From positions 833,766,136-833,828,135 of the forward strand of contig NC_081411.1 in the NCBI RefSeq assembly GCF_030272615.1: a stretch of DNA of 62,000 nucleotides, written 5' to 3'. Positions 44,901 through 52,848 of this stretch are shown here, piece after piece. A model generated the notes under the pieces. The model was given only the letters and a program-made list of their open reading frames with translations, had not been told where the DNA came from and did not search any database. The position numbers were made by a program, and so were the translations under genes. The first letter of the stretch is position 1, and each line of letters starts with the position of its first letter. Origin of the DNA: Cryptomeria japonica. Taxonomy: Eukaryota > Streptophyta > Pinopsida > Cupressales > Cupressaceae.

Positions 44901-47900
44901 GGAAATATGTTTTTGAGATATTTAGGGGTCTCATGAAGAGAACGATACACACTTTTTACTTCTGGAGGCGGCAGAAAGAATTTTGCTCTGCAAGTTATAG
45001 ATTCAAGTAGTGTGGAAGAACAGCAAGAGGGTTCGTTGTGAAAGCATTGTGCAGGAAACTCTGAGCAAATTGTTCATCAATAACCAGGTCATGTGATATT
45101 TACAAACCTAACAAGTTGAATTTCCTCTATTTCTTCTTATAGATCAAATTCTGAAAAGAATTTGTATAAAGTAAGGGAAAAGCTTAATTCTAGTGCATAA
45201 CATAGAGGGTTATGGTTTTGGGGTTCTGATTTTGTATTTAAACCCCTGCATTTTTTTAATTTTGGGAAAGAAGAAATGTATTTCTTTGAGGTCTGCATTG
45301 TTTAACGAAATGCTGGAATTCTTGTAGAGTTTAGAAAGGATTAATACTTGAGGAATCCTTCCTTGCGTTCGTAGAGATTAATTGAGTTGTCAAAGCTAAG
45401 TTCATATTTGAGGAAACATATTTATTTGCACCAACTGATTATACACAGCCATACTGTGTATTCACAGCAAGGCTGTTCATATACAGTGTGACTGCATATT
45501 CTCAGAGGAAACATATTTATTTGCACAACTGATTATACACAGCCATACTGTGTATTCACAGCAACGCTATGCATATACAGTGTGACTGTGTATTCTCAGA
45601 AGGGTTGAGAATTAAATTTCTGATTTAGAAATGAGTACTTATGTATAGTGCTTGAAATGTATGGCTGTGAGTGCAATCTTAACGGATTGGAAACATAAGA
45701 CTCAGGGCCTGATATTATATGCTTAAGAAGAATTAAAATAAAAACCTTTGAATTGAAATACTATGACACATTGTGTTATAAATTACAGCTGAGAACAACT
45801 CTTTGTTGATAATTAAGATATATTGGAATAAAGAACAGCAAGGCTGCTGGAGTTTTTACCTGAAAATGTGTAAGGCAAGATTCACCTTGTAGCTGAAAAC
45901 AACATGAAGGTTTATAGCTACATAAGTGAATGTATATATATATACACACACTTTAACATATACTAGTATGGGTATATGAGTTTGGGTTATAACCGAAAAT
46001 TTGTAGAACAAAGCTGATTGAAGGCATATAAAACTGTTAATTTTGGATCAGACTGTTAGCAATATAGATAGCAATGACAGAAAATCAAAACAATGAACAC
46101 AAGGGACACCAAAATACCCTGGGAAAACCTCCCTCTTGGAGGTGAAAAACCCAGCTATGAATCTCAAATCTTATTATGCAATAATCAGTAGGTATCTTTA
46201 CAAATCTGCTTCAATACTTGAAGCACTTAGAACAGATGAAACCAAACTAGGGCACATCAGTACAATGTACTTATCTGCTGATCAAGAAGGACAGATCATA
46301 AACACCATTCGTTGGTAATGGAGTGTTTGCAGCTCAGAATGGATTCGCTGTCCCTTGGAATTGGTTCACTGCCCTTGGAATGAAGTTCGCTGACCTTGAG
46401 TATGTACTTCGCTGATCACTGCTGGTGTAAGATCGCTGTGTAAGTGAATACATTCACTGATTGTGTGTAGATACAATGATTTAGTGTGTCTTAGCCTCCC
46501 AAATCACCCTAGGTCGGCTTACAAGAAGATTAATTTAATTACAATATAATGCTTTAGGTTTGGCGCCCAATATAGGGTCAGCCCCATCAACATGTTACAA
46601 GTTACATTGAGATTATTGCATATAAGGCGTGACTAAGACCAAGGGCCAATTAGTCACATACACGTGCTAGGTCGGCCCTAGAAGGGATCCAACCTAGCTA
46701 TAACATCAACAAAAACATTATTCCTCTGAATAGAGAATGTGCAGGTCCCAAAAGACTTGTAATATGAAGAATTTACCTCTTTATTGGGTTGTCTCAAAAT
46801 TATCTAAGTCTGAAAGTCATAACAGCAGTAAGGATGACCTATTGTTTGAGATTTACCATCTCTAAATTAGGAATTAAACTAATACCCTAGCCTAGGAAGA
46901 TAGTGGGTAGAAGGGCACAGTTGTACCATGATGTAGATAGCATCTCCATTGGAAAGAATACCCTCAAGTTGCTAGGACAGCAAAGACATGTCAGGCGTGG
47001 TTTACATTCCATACTTAAGGTTGATTGTACAGCTGGCAGCTCTTATGCCCCTTACTTTCCCATACCAGGGAATTAGTCGTATCATCACAAACCTTTGCAA
47101 TCATGTATGAGAAAAATTAAAGCAATAACTTCTTATAAGAATTAGTGCTGATAACAAAAGAATGTTGAAAAATTGTATGGTCATAGTTCCAAAAAGAGTT
47201 CAATTGATCCTACTTGACCCTAGACCTATGCCGAGAAGGGTGGTGATCATTGATAGCACGTTTAATCGTGTTTGCATTGTTTAAACCTTGGCCAAGGTGG
47301 TGCTGCATAATGCAAGCTACCATCAGATCATTAGTACCAGATACACCTCTAGTCAGGAGCATCATACTAGTTGGGGGTTACCCATAGTGTATGGCCGACT
47401 AGCTTATGTAGGTCATAAACACCAAGTCTCAGATGGCATGAGCTCCACTTCCCGTTACCTCCCTGCAAAGGGTTGGGCCAATCCAGTCGGATATGGCACA
47501 GGGGACTAGTAAGTCCATGGTTGGACGGAAAAGCGCCATGATGATACTTTCCCTTCTCACTGGTATGTTGATAAAGTTATGAAGTTCAAAATGTTAGCAT
47601 CAGATGATATGTAATCTCCAAACCCTCTCTCTTTCATTATAATGCAATGTTTTAGTTACTTTCATATCTTTCGTTCATGTTTTTGCTTTAGATCATTGTA
47701 ATGCAAATCTCAGATAATGTTCCACAAAAATAATAAAAAAATTCTCTTCCTATATATGTTAAAGTTGCAATGTTGCATTTATGTTTTAACGTTTTATTTC
47801 ATTTCAGCATGTTATTTCAATTCAGTATGCTACAAGATTCTACCATAATACTACAGAGTCCAGATAACAAAGAAATGTTTCTTAGAGCAGTAATTTTACA

Positions 47901-49970
47901 GTGCTTCATAGCTGACTTTTTCAGTTTTTATTTGCTTTCCTGAGCTTCAACTTGCTGCCGTTACAATAATCAATATTATCAATAATATTATCTTTTCTAG
48001 CATTGCTCTAGAGAGAGGCTTTGTGTTAATTTGGATGTGTTTGCTCTAATTTATCCAGATAACACCAGCATCACTTCTCTCTCTGATCAAGAAGTGATCA
48101 TTTTGGATGTTGTCTTTTCAAAGGTACAAATTCAAGAGAATAGGGATTCTCAGCACAGTACATCCCTTTCAACTACAATCATTACAAAAATCAGAAATCC
48201 TTCTTCAATATCTGCAATTTGAAATACTGCCTAGAGAATTTAGCAGAGAAGCATAAAATTCTCAGACTCAGCATATTGAAATCCTTACAGATTCCTCATG
48301 TCATTGTTCAAGATATGGTCAATTTTGATAAGAACAAAGCTTTTTTTCAAGAGGTTGTCAACAAATGCCAAAGCACCTAATCCAAGATCGAAGAAGATGA
48401 ATCATTTAGTTGTCAAACTTGATATTTTAAAAGATATTAAGCTAAGCATGTTTGTGATTCATCCTGTGCAGAGAAATGAGTTCGTAAGTTGATGCATATT
48501 CCTCATGCCATTTTGCATGAGAATATTTTAGATGTTTGAGGTCCTCCCTTGGTATAAATAAAGTATAGAAGGAGACTTGGACCCTTTATGTTCCTAGGGA
48601 CTTACAGATTTAAACCATTAATTTTCAAACTTTAATGTTTATCCCATGTCTGATCTGTAAGTGTCTTGAAGATTCCAATGACCAATACTCCAAAATGGAG
48701 GTTACAATTGTTTATGATTGAAATCGAATATCTAAGTAGTTTTAATATGGAATCAACTTAACATAGCCTTGAGAATAAATCCCATTGTAATAGAAAATGA
48801 ATGAAGACATGTAGAAAAGGCATGAGAAACATCAAAAGATAGACAAGCTACAGAAAATGCATCACAATAACACCATGTGTTGCCCTGGGAAAAATCCCTG
48901 TAGGTGAGAACTCCAGCTAAAAGCGAAGCTGTTGTTTTTCTTTGATCATCATTCACAAATTTACTGGAACAGGCTCCGCTATGAACCATCCCAAGAACAC
49001 TCCTATAATCAGCTATACCATCTTGCTCTACAATATGCACTTCTCAGACTGAGAAACTCTGTTAAATACTCACAAAAAGCCTGCAACAAATCTAGATGGC
49101 ATGTATAGGCCCAAAAATTGTGTCTACAAATGGATGAAAGAAAAGGAGTCAAAGCTATGTTTTGATATCCTCCTATATTCACCCTGTGCAGAAAGAGTTA
49201 GGAAGATAATGATCATACAACCACTCTGACCCTGATTGTTGATGAGGATGGCTCCAACTACAATAAATTCAAACAATAAATTCAAACAATAAACCACAAT
49301 TGTGCTGTTGGATATAGATTCAAACTCTACTGTGTTTTTCTTCTTTTCAGTACTAAGATTAATTTTCAACTTGCTTGGTATAGGGTACTGAACTAGCTAT
49401 GAACCTTTTCAAAAAACTACATGGAGTGACTAATTTGTGAATAAGGCCCATGCATTTGATTTAAGATTTTTTATGACAGATGGGCACCTGTTAAGGCCCT
49501 ATGTATACATCAAAAGAATAAGTCCCCACTAGCTTAATTTACCGTCCTGTTTAGGTTAAGATAATTGTAAAACCTGGAAAACATATCTCCTAGTTATATG
49601 AACATATATGTCATATGAATAACGGAGATGCCTTATCGCATCATACGTTAAACTGCAGAAAATCTTATGTTGATTAAATCTGGAATGGTTGATGTTTTAA
49701 GAAAAATAATCTGGAACTAAGGGCAATCCTGATTCCTATTATCAAAATTATGCTAATTTAAGTTTTTTCTTATCACTTAAAATTCTTAACCTGGATTCAT
49801 AAATGCACTTGAATTTTTTCCTAACTTAATGTATTTTGCATTTAATGATCTTTAAAGCTTGAATAAAGAGACATATTATTGTAATATATGAAAATACTTG
49901 AAAAAAGACAAAAAAACTTACCTGTAGGAAAAATTTGATTTATATACTCCAAAGTATTAGACTTATCCAT
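17840..49970 (-). CDS. VPS53: VPS53, GARP complex subunit (5' part of gene, exons 1-4)
   Basis: Four coding exons on the minus strand, spliced 49922-49970, 24530-24624, 18182-18238 and 17840-17990, give 117 continuous codons plus one base. The product matches the N-terminus of plant VPS53 (HIT1 in Arabidopsis): '[16 protein letters not shown]', '[17 protein letters not shown]', '[15 protein letters not shown]', and the highly conserved block '[19 protein letters not shown]' then 'TALHRLAML'. This N-terminal part forms the coiled-coil region through which VPS53 assembles with VPS51, VPS52 and VPS54. GARP tethers endosome-derived vesicles at the trans-Golgi. All junctions have GT/AG sites and compatible phases (1, 0, 0, 1). 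The remaining roughly 700 residues of the protein must lie left of the window. No stop or frameshift is seen, so the gene appears intact here. Confidence 0.93.
17991..18181 (-). other. VPS53 intron 3 (191 bp)
   Basis: Phase 0, GT...AG, the only short intron in this part of the gene. Confidence 0.9.
18182..18238 (-). CDS. VPS53: VPS53 exon 3
   Basis: 57 nt, exactly 19 codons ('[19 protein letters not shown]'), phase 0 at both ends. The acceptor is CTTGCAG and the donor is GTTTGATG. It matches the plant VPS53 segment between the 'VAVRQQ' and coiled-coil blocks. Confidence 0.95.
18470..18765. repeat. intronic duplication, copy 1
   Basis: Shares ordered blocks with 20400-20691: GTCTCC(T/C)(A/T)GTTAA, GAGCTATCACAC-like, AAGCAA(A)AGGC, a CTAGAAACCTT block, then GGACCTCTGGA-like and GGCTCCTAAAT-like. 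The copies are clearly diverged and about 1.93 kb apart. Confidence 0.6.
20400..20691. repeat. intronic duplication, copy 2
   Basis: Partner of 18470-18765. It ends exactly where the solo LTR begins. Confidence 0.6.
20692..21906 (+). mobile_element. candidate solo LTR (1215 bp)
   Basis: Starts TGTCATGTCC and ends GGACATCACA. The reverse complement of the end is TGTGATGTCC, so the termini form a 10-bp inverted repeat with one mismatch. It is flanked by AAATA at 20687-20691 and 21907-21911. The AT-rich head followed by mixed sequence is LTR-like, and no coding is present. It was probably left by recombination between the two LTRs of a full element. Confidence 0.65.
22720..23545. other. AT-rich block and LTR-like tail
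   Basis: 22730-23040 is rich in TTAATTAATTAA-type runs and is followed by more balanced sequence. This resembles the U3-to-R layout of other LTRs in the window, but I could not find ends or a target duplication. Confidence 0.35.
23546..24529. other. rest of VPS53 intron 2
   Basis: No gene, repeat or motif recognised. Confidence 0.5.
24530..24624 (-). CDS. VPS53: VPS53 exon 2
   Basis: 95 nt. It completes the split Glu codon from exon 1, then codes 31 residues ending 'ILVAVRQQ'. The acceptor is AAACTGCAG and the donor is GTTATTATT after CAACAG. Residues such as 'SLSGVEP' and 'IRNEIR' are characteristic of plant VPS53. Confidence 0.95.
25174..25220 (-). repeat. GGGGTCCCC box, inverted relative to 16404
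   Basis: The minus strand reads GGGGTCCCCATTTGCAATGG then GGCGTGTG and a CACAAC tail. It is the same block as 16404-16452 in opposite orientation. It marks a second LTR-type repeat of that family, running leftwards. Confidence 0.75.
25221..25745 (-). repeat. LTR-type repeat body
   Basis: Lies between the 31-bp array and the GGGGTCCCC box, as 15721-16403 does in the plus-strand relative. On the minus strand it contains CAAAACTA/CAAACAAAACTAAA-like text similar to the plus copy. No coding. Confidence 0.4.
25746..26040 (-). repeat. 31-bp minisatellite with 62-bp higher-order period
   Basis: AGTCC or TGTCC recurs at about 25751, 25782, 25814, 25845, 25876, 25907, 25938, 25967, 25998 and 26030, a near-constant 31-bp step. 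Alternate units are more alike (AGTCC with a GCTCA lead, TGTCC with a CACCCA lead), giving a 62-bp dimer. Confidence 0.85.
26041..27340. other. unassigned, probably repeat body
   Basis: The plus strand has a 110-codon frame at 26461-26793 and a 68-codon one at 27036-27242, both Lys-rich. Neither has a domain, and both sit in purine-rich text, so I do not call them genes. Confidence 0.4.
27341..28200. repeat. possible LTR fragment
   Basis: Contains CCAATCAAAT, TATATTTAATGAG and repeated TGGCC(G)TTGATTT / GGCCATTCATTTTG-type blocks near 27590-27640, a layout seen in large plant LTRs. No termini found. Confidence 0.3.
28201..29590. other. unassigned intron sequence
   Basis: A plus-strand stretch 28206-28397 is open in two frames but shows no family signature. 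The rest is AT-rich and featureless. Confidence 0.45.
29591..33175 (-). pseudogene. 1194-codon frame of unknown function, three internal stops
   Basis: A single minus-strand frame starts with ATG at 33173-33175 ('[19 protein letters not shown]') and ends at the stop at 29591-29593. It is interrupted only by TAG (33014-33016), TAG (32405-32407) and TAA (30668-30670). There are no frameshifts. Residues 1-600 look globular and Trp/Tyr/Phe-rich ('[18 protein letters not shown]', 'LEEKIHEGL', 'WVFRKLW'-like). About 612-640 is acidic/Ser-rich with a basic KGKR tail, 667-682 is Pro/Ser-rich, and two coiled-coil stretches fall near 905-950 and 1012-1050. I recognise no gag, pol or host family. The segment 'RYDPVSRVI' to '[14 protein letters not shown]' loosely recalls plant mobile domain proteins, but this is weak. 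It adjoins a Gypsy fragment on the same strand and is probably a retroelement-borne frame. Confidence 0.75.
33176..33344 (-). other. leader of the 1194-codon frame / junction with Gypsy
   Basis: Lies between the ATG at 33175 and the point (about 33345) where Gypsy RNase H similarity ends. It contains AAACCCTAGTTTGG just before the start, a common plant 5'-leader motif. The sequence change marks the junction of two elements. Confidence 0.5.
33345..33745 (-). pseudogene. Gypsy RNase H, N-terminal part
   Basis: Minus-strand translation shows '[10 protein letters not shown]', '[18 protein letters not shown]' (with the first catalytic Asp), '[10 protein letters not shown]' and '[10 protein letters not shown]'. 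These are the standard landmarks of the RT-connected RNase H of Gypsy elements. A TAG lies before 'AFDKL'. Homology ends at about 33345, before the remaining catalytic residues. Confidence 0.85.
33749..34330 (-). pseudogene. Gypsy reverse transcriptase
   Basis: Upstream part: '[19 protein letters not shown]' then '[15 protein letters not shown]'. Downstream part after a frameshift near 34040: '[18 protein letters not shown]', a degraded NAPATF segment ('SALAIF'), and the catalytic '[10 protein letters not shown]'. The order fits RT motifs 1 to 5. The frameshift, and a stop beside it, inactivate it. Confidence 0.9.
34645..34878 (-). pseudogene. Gypsy aspartic protease
   Basis: Contains '[18 protein letters not shown]', the active site of retroviral-type aspartic proteases, followed by 'RLGLKT' and an 'HVISMGDT' tail like the usual DVILGMDW block. 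The fragment is open for 77 codons. Confidence 0.87.
35388..35740 (-). pseudogene. Gypsy gag (retrotrans_gag domain)
   Basis: 108-codon frame with '[14 protein letters not shown]', '[14 protein letters not shown]', '[10 protein letters not shown]' and '[18 protein letters not shown]', all diagnostic of the Gypsy capsid domain. The zinc-knuckle region downstream (34880-35387) is not recognisable. Confidence 0.9.
35800..37100 (-). repeat. possible 5' LTR of the Gypsy element
   Basis: On the minus strand an AT-rich block (36965-37090) is followed by a TATA-like GGCTATTTAAGAGG at 36889-36902, then mixed sequence leading to gag. A TTATCAGCAGAAG stretch near 36008-36020 faintly resembles a tRNA-iMet primer site. 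No second LTR or target duplication was found, so the ends are guesses. Confidence 0.35.
36127..36280 (+). repeat. 77-bp tandem duplication
   Basis: CAGAGTTCTCACTAAGATTT starts at 36131 and 36208. The two 77-bp units are almost identical, so the duplication is recent. Confidence 0.88.
37101..38690. other. unassigned intron sequence
   Basis: No gene. A plus-strand GAGGTATTTAAGGGAA near 37130 is TATA-like and could mark another LTR facing right. Minus-strand frame 38040-38339 has no family features. Confidence 0.4.
38691..40188. other. unassigned, with LTR-U5-like tail
   Basis: 39960-40150 reads like a plant LTR U5 on the plus strand (a GGGCTTTCCCCATGTAAATC block, then TTGTAATTGTATAATTAATT, ending CTAACA at about 40150). 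I could not locate a matching start. Confidence 0.35.
40194..41931 (-). mobile_element. candidate solo LTR (1738 bp)
   Basis: On the minus strand it runs from TGTTATGTCCCC at 41931 to GGGTCTTCACA at 40194, giving TG...CA ends with 7 of 10 terminal bases inverted-complementary. It is flanked by TCCTC at 40189-40193 and 41932-41936. The AT-rich head (41760-41930) is U3-like, and no coding is visible. The start resembles that of 20692-21906 in opposite orientation. Confidence 0.62.
41937..43719. other. unassigned intron sequence
   Basis: No gene. A short run GGGGTTTGGGGTTTAGGGTTTAAG at 42726-42750 is telomere-like only by chance. Confidence 0.45.
43720..43795 (+). repeat. 34-bp tandem repeat
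   Basis: GTTTAAATTGAATGAATGTG at 43737 and 43771. Units begin GTGCCCT(A/C)GTTT, with a partial third unit after 43787. Confidence 0.8.
44268..44320 (+). repeat. TA-rich microsatellite
   Basis: Imperfect (TA)n around 44271-44315, followed by more TATATA runs near 44402-44455. A 69-codon minus-strand frame across it is an artefact. Confidence 0.8.
44470..45409. other. unassigned intron sequence
   Basis: Contains an A11 run near 44536 and purine-rich text at 44750-45100. No gene seen. Confidence 0.4.
45410..45599 (+). repeat. 95-bp tandem duplication with internal palindromes
   Basis: GAGGAAACATATTTATTTGC starts at 45410 and 45505. Each unit contains TACACAG...CTGTGTA inverted arms and a CAGTGTGACTG block, so each could fold back. 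Confidence 0.85.
45600..46053. other. unassigned intron sequence
   Basis: No recognisable feature apart from a short TATATATA run near 45934. Confidence 0.4.
46054..46705 (-). mobile_element. candidate solo LTR (652 bp)
   Basis: Plus-strand ends are TGTTAGC (46054) and TATAACA (46705), giving TG...CA with inverted TGTTA termini. It carries the GGAAAACCTCC/GGAGG hairpin box (46119-46143), which reads in the usual LTR sense on the minus strand. Flanks TCAGAC and TCAAC could be a target duplication with an extra G, which is not convincing alone. A 60-codon plus-strand frame inside is not a gene. Confidence 0.5.
46706..48740. other. unassigned intron sequence
   Basis: Short frames at 47288-47509 and 48031-48222 have no recognisable motif. 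48480-48620 has nothing distinctive. Confidence 0.4.
48741..49916. other. unassigned intron sequence with LTR-box relic
   Basis: 48892-48926 carries a degraded form of the CCCTGGGAAAA...GGTGA box found at 13236 and 46116. Its hairpin is no longer complementary. Nothing else is recognised before exon 1. Confidence 0.4.
49922..49970 (-). CDS. VPS53: VPS53 exon 1 (coding part)
   Basis: 49 nt coding '[16 protein letters not shown]' plus the first base of Glu. The start ATG is at 49968-49970, and its context (CACACCAATG) has A at -3. The donor is ACAG/GTAAG. It matches the first 16 residues of plant VPS53 at all but a few positions, which identifies the true translation start. Confidence 0.93.
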
Positions 49971-50250
49971 CATTGGTGTGATTGTCCTTCCACTTCACAA
50001 TGTCAATCTAGATATACCTATCAATCAAAGCAATAAATCATATTGAGGTTCTAGTTTCCTCTTGAAAAGTTGAAAGCCATTGAGGAAAAAACAATCAATA
50101 AACGTAAACTGGGCAGTAGCTTGTCCAAAGTGTCAGTAATCCAAGGAAGGAAAAAAAATGTTGGCATTTACCTATGATCTAAGTCATCGAGTTCGCCGAA
50201 TTTCATCTATGAATTTCGAATTTCAGCGAACTTTAAAGAAACCTTATAAA
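49971..50250 (-). promoter_or_regulatory. putative VPS53 5' UTR and core promoter
   Basis: On the minus strand a TATA-like TTTATAA lies at 50244-50250. A plausible leader exon (about 50172-50215) is followed by a donor ATAG/GTAAATG at 50171 and an acceptor GATAG at 50018, which would make a 154-bp 5'-UTR intron. Read through, the leader joins the ATG at 49970. This is inferred from motifs only. Confidence 0.3.
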
Positions 50251-50625
50251 TTCGTTCTTGTTCACCCTTAAATCCGTAAGGATAAGGGCTTACATTTTTT
50301 GTGCGCTTTGGTTGGGGATTTTTTATTGGCTTCATTCGTTGTCTTTGAATCTACACATAAATTTGAGTATGGACGCTGATAAATGGAGCAGGACGAATTA
50401 AACTGGATCGATCTCTGACGGATGATGACCCTAGCGTGTCATCCCTATACCGGATACCTCATTGTTTCCAAACTTACCAGATGTCTGGCGTTGTTCATCT
50501 CCAGATCGTTTGGCTTTGTTCGACCGCTTCACTGAAGCATTTGCGATGGATTGCCGTGTTCCCTCGTGCCTTTATCGATAGCCACGACAAAAGTTTTTGT
50601 TATTTTATTTTTTTCTCTAGTTAAA
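50251..50625. other. region upstream of VPS53, nothing certain
   Basis: More GC-balanced than its surroundings. It could hold VPS53 regulatory sequence. A 62-codon plus-strand frame at 50436-50624 is unsupported. Confidence 0.35.
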
Positions 50626-51060
50626 TAAAATTAAATATCTTTAAGTACATGTTTTTTAAAAACAATGTCAATTTATTTTTATTTTTTATTTTTTAAATAT
50701 ATTAAATTTTAATATTCTAAAATATTTAAATTAGGTTTTTCATTATAATAATTTAGTATTTAATATATGAAATTTAATTTTCATATATTTATTATTTATA
50801 TATTAATAATATTTAAATTTGATTTTTTATATATATTTATAAATAATGTATTCTAATTTAATATAATATTGTTTTATTCTCATGGATTTATTATTTTTTA
50901 AATTAATTTTATAAAAAAAGAACTTAAACGTTTTATTATATATAGAGAGAGAGAGATTAAAATATTTAAATTAGAATTTTACTTATAAATATATTTATTA
51001 TTTAACGTATAAAATTTAATATATTTAATATATATATTAATAATATTTAAATTATTTTTT
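50626..51060. repeat. AT-rich block
   Basis: Almost pure A/T with TTTAAAT and TATATA runs, and a (GA)6 run at 50944-50955. Similar AT-rich sequence resumes at 52690-52790 after the half-LINE, which suggests that element inserted into it. Confidence 0.6.
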
Positions 51061-51119
51061 GTAGAGCTTTTGCGATGTCGTCGTTCCGGACATCTTCATA
51101 TCCTAAGGTTTCAAATTTT

Positions 51120-52690
51120 TCACAAAGGAACAAGGCCCAACATGGTTATAAGTGTCGCCCTTGCCCCACAGCGCAGACACATCTGGTTACAAGTGCTCTA
51201 GGAAACACCTCTTATTCCTCAGTGGTGATATTTTTTCTACCAATATTGGAATGAGGGTAGATCTGGGTTGGAATAGAAGGATTTGGAATAAGACACATTT
51301 GAAGCAAGAGGATGGAGTCTACAAAGGAGGGAGCATGTGGATGGATTTGGATGGTCTAGTGAATCCAGTTTTGCAATCGGAGGCCTGTTTCAATTTGTGC
51401 AAGTTGTTGATAGACCTACGGTGAGTTTGGGGGAGGATTTAGATTGTGAAGTTTTTTAGAACAAGAAATATTTTGCAGAGTTGGGTTTAATAGGGCACTT
51501 CCAAGGTTTTTGGCCTAATTCTGGTCAACTACATAAATGGATAATAGAGTATTGGAGCCCTATTTTTGAAGGGGATGTGCAAATTTACCCTAGAGCTAAT
51601 GGTTTCTTTGTTGTGGTGTTTGATATTTTGCAGGACAGGAAGAGAATTATGTGTGATTTTTTTTGGAGTTGGGAGGAGAAGCACATTCTTTTTTCTAAAA
51701 CCATGGCATCTAGCCTTTAATCCTCTCATTGAACCATTTGGCAAGATCCCATTTTGGGTAAGGCTTCCCAATCTCCCTCTATAGTACTAGTTTGAATCCT
51801 TCTTTAAAGCTATTGGTGATACTTTAAGTAGATTTCTAGGGGTAGATAAAGGTTCATTAGATTTTTTGCATGCTACCTATGCTCACATCCTTATTGAGAT
51901 GGATTTGAACAATCCCATTCTGACAGAAGTAGTATTAGAATTTGCAAGGGGATCTTTGGTGCAGTCGGTGGACTATGAAGGATTGTCATTTCGATGCAGA
52001 AGATGCTATCAAACGGGGCATATGGTAACCAATTGTGACAAATAGAAATAGAGCATGCAAGCATCTTGGTGGAAGGAAGCCTCCCCCCATCATTATTTGG
52101 TGGAGAAAGGTGAGAAGAATTTGCAAGAGGATGCTCCAAGAAAGGATGGTGTTATAATTTTAAAGGATAAGAAGAGAGTTGGTTCCTCAAAGGCCAAAGG
52201 GGGGAAAATGGATAATGCAAGTTATGGTTTTGTTGGGGGTAATGATTCTAGCCATGATAATACGCAAAAGGTAGTTGGCAGGGATATGATTTACAAATCC
52301 ATTGAGAAGGTATAGAGTGGAGCAGAGCAGGAGGACCTCAAGGTTGTTAAACAAAGGGCAAGGGTGGAGAAGGTATCGAAGAAGGGAACACCATTTAAAC
52401 ACCTTTGTGGAGAAGCATTGTAGGGTGTAGCAGAGGTGGAGGATGGATGGATAGTAGTGAAAGAGAAAAGAGATAAAAGGTCAAAGTAGGAGGAACCATG
52501 CAATTTGTTGCTTCGTGCACATTCCAAGATGGACCAAACTAGAAGTTGTAATCTTGTGACCTCTTAATAGGTTTTTGGCATTTTAGGTTATGGTTTGTGG
52601 GGATGGGACTCCCTATATGTAGCCCCACCTAGTTTGGGCCAAATCTAAAACCCGATTTTATTAATAAAATTAACCTTTTACCGATCAAAA
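51120..52690 (+). mobile_element. ORF1-only 'half-LINE' (L1 clade) with 3' UTR and A-tail
   Basis: A decayed L1-type ORF1 is directly followed by a LINE-type 3' UTR: the AACCCGATTTTATTAATAAAATTAACC-type block (52649 onward, split over two lines) and an A-run CAAAAAAAATAA at about 52685. No endonuclease or reverse transcriptase lies between them, and the reading order ORF1, 3' UTR, poly-A is uninterrupted. It resembles half-LINE (HAL1-like) derivatives or an internally deleted LINE that was mobilised in trans. The target duplication is ambiguous in the AT-rich flank. Confidence 0.7.
51140..52500 (+). pseudogene. LINE ORF1 (DUF4283 and CCHC zinc knuckle)
   Basis: Spread over shifting plus-strand frames. 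'GFFVVVFDILQDRKRIM' and 'FWVRLPNLPL' belong to the DUF4283 N-terminal domain of plant L1 ORF1. They are followed by 'GVDKGSLDFL', 'YAHILIEMDLNNPI', 'VDYEGLSFRC' and the knuckle 'CRRCYQTGHMVTNC' at about 51998-52039. A basic/acidic tail continues to 'GWIVVKEKRDKRSK'. Several stops and frameshifts are present. Confidence 0.85.
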
Positions 52691-52848
52691 AAAATAATAG
52701 TAAATTAATTTTTTAAGTATATTTATATTGCAATATTTTTTAATTTATCATAATGTATTTAATTTTTTTGTTTTTTAATTAAAAAATGGTGAGAGGCGAG
52801 GCAAAGTGAAGCGAAGCAGGTGAAGCAGACCAAACGAGAGAAGGATAT

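Larger units (their letters stand above)
24625..49921 (-). other. VPS53 intron 1 (about 25.3 kb)
   Basis: Phase 1 intron, donor GTAAG at 49917-49921, acceptor CTGCAG at 24625-24630. It contains minisatellites, an LTR-type repeat, a decayed Gypsy element, an unknown 1194-codon frame and candidate solo LTRs. Both coding-bearing elements lie on the minus strand, the same strand as the gene, so they would be transcribed in sense within the pre-mRNA. Confidence 0.9.
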
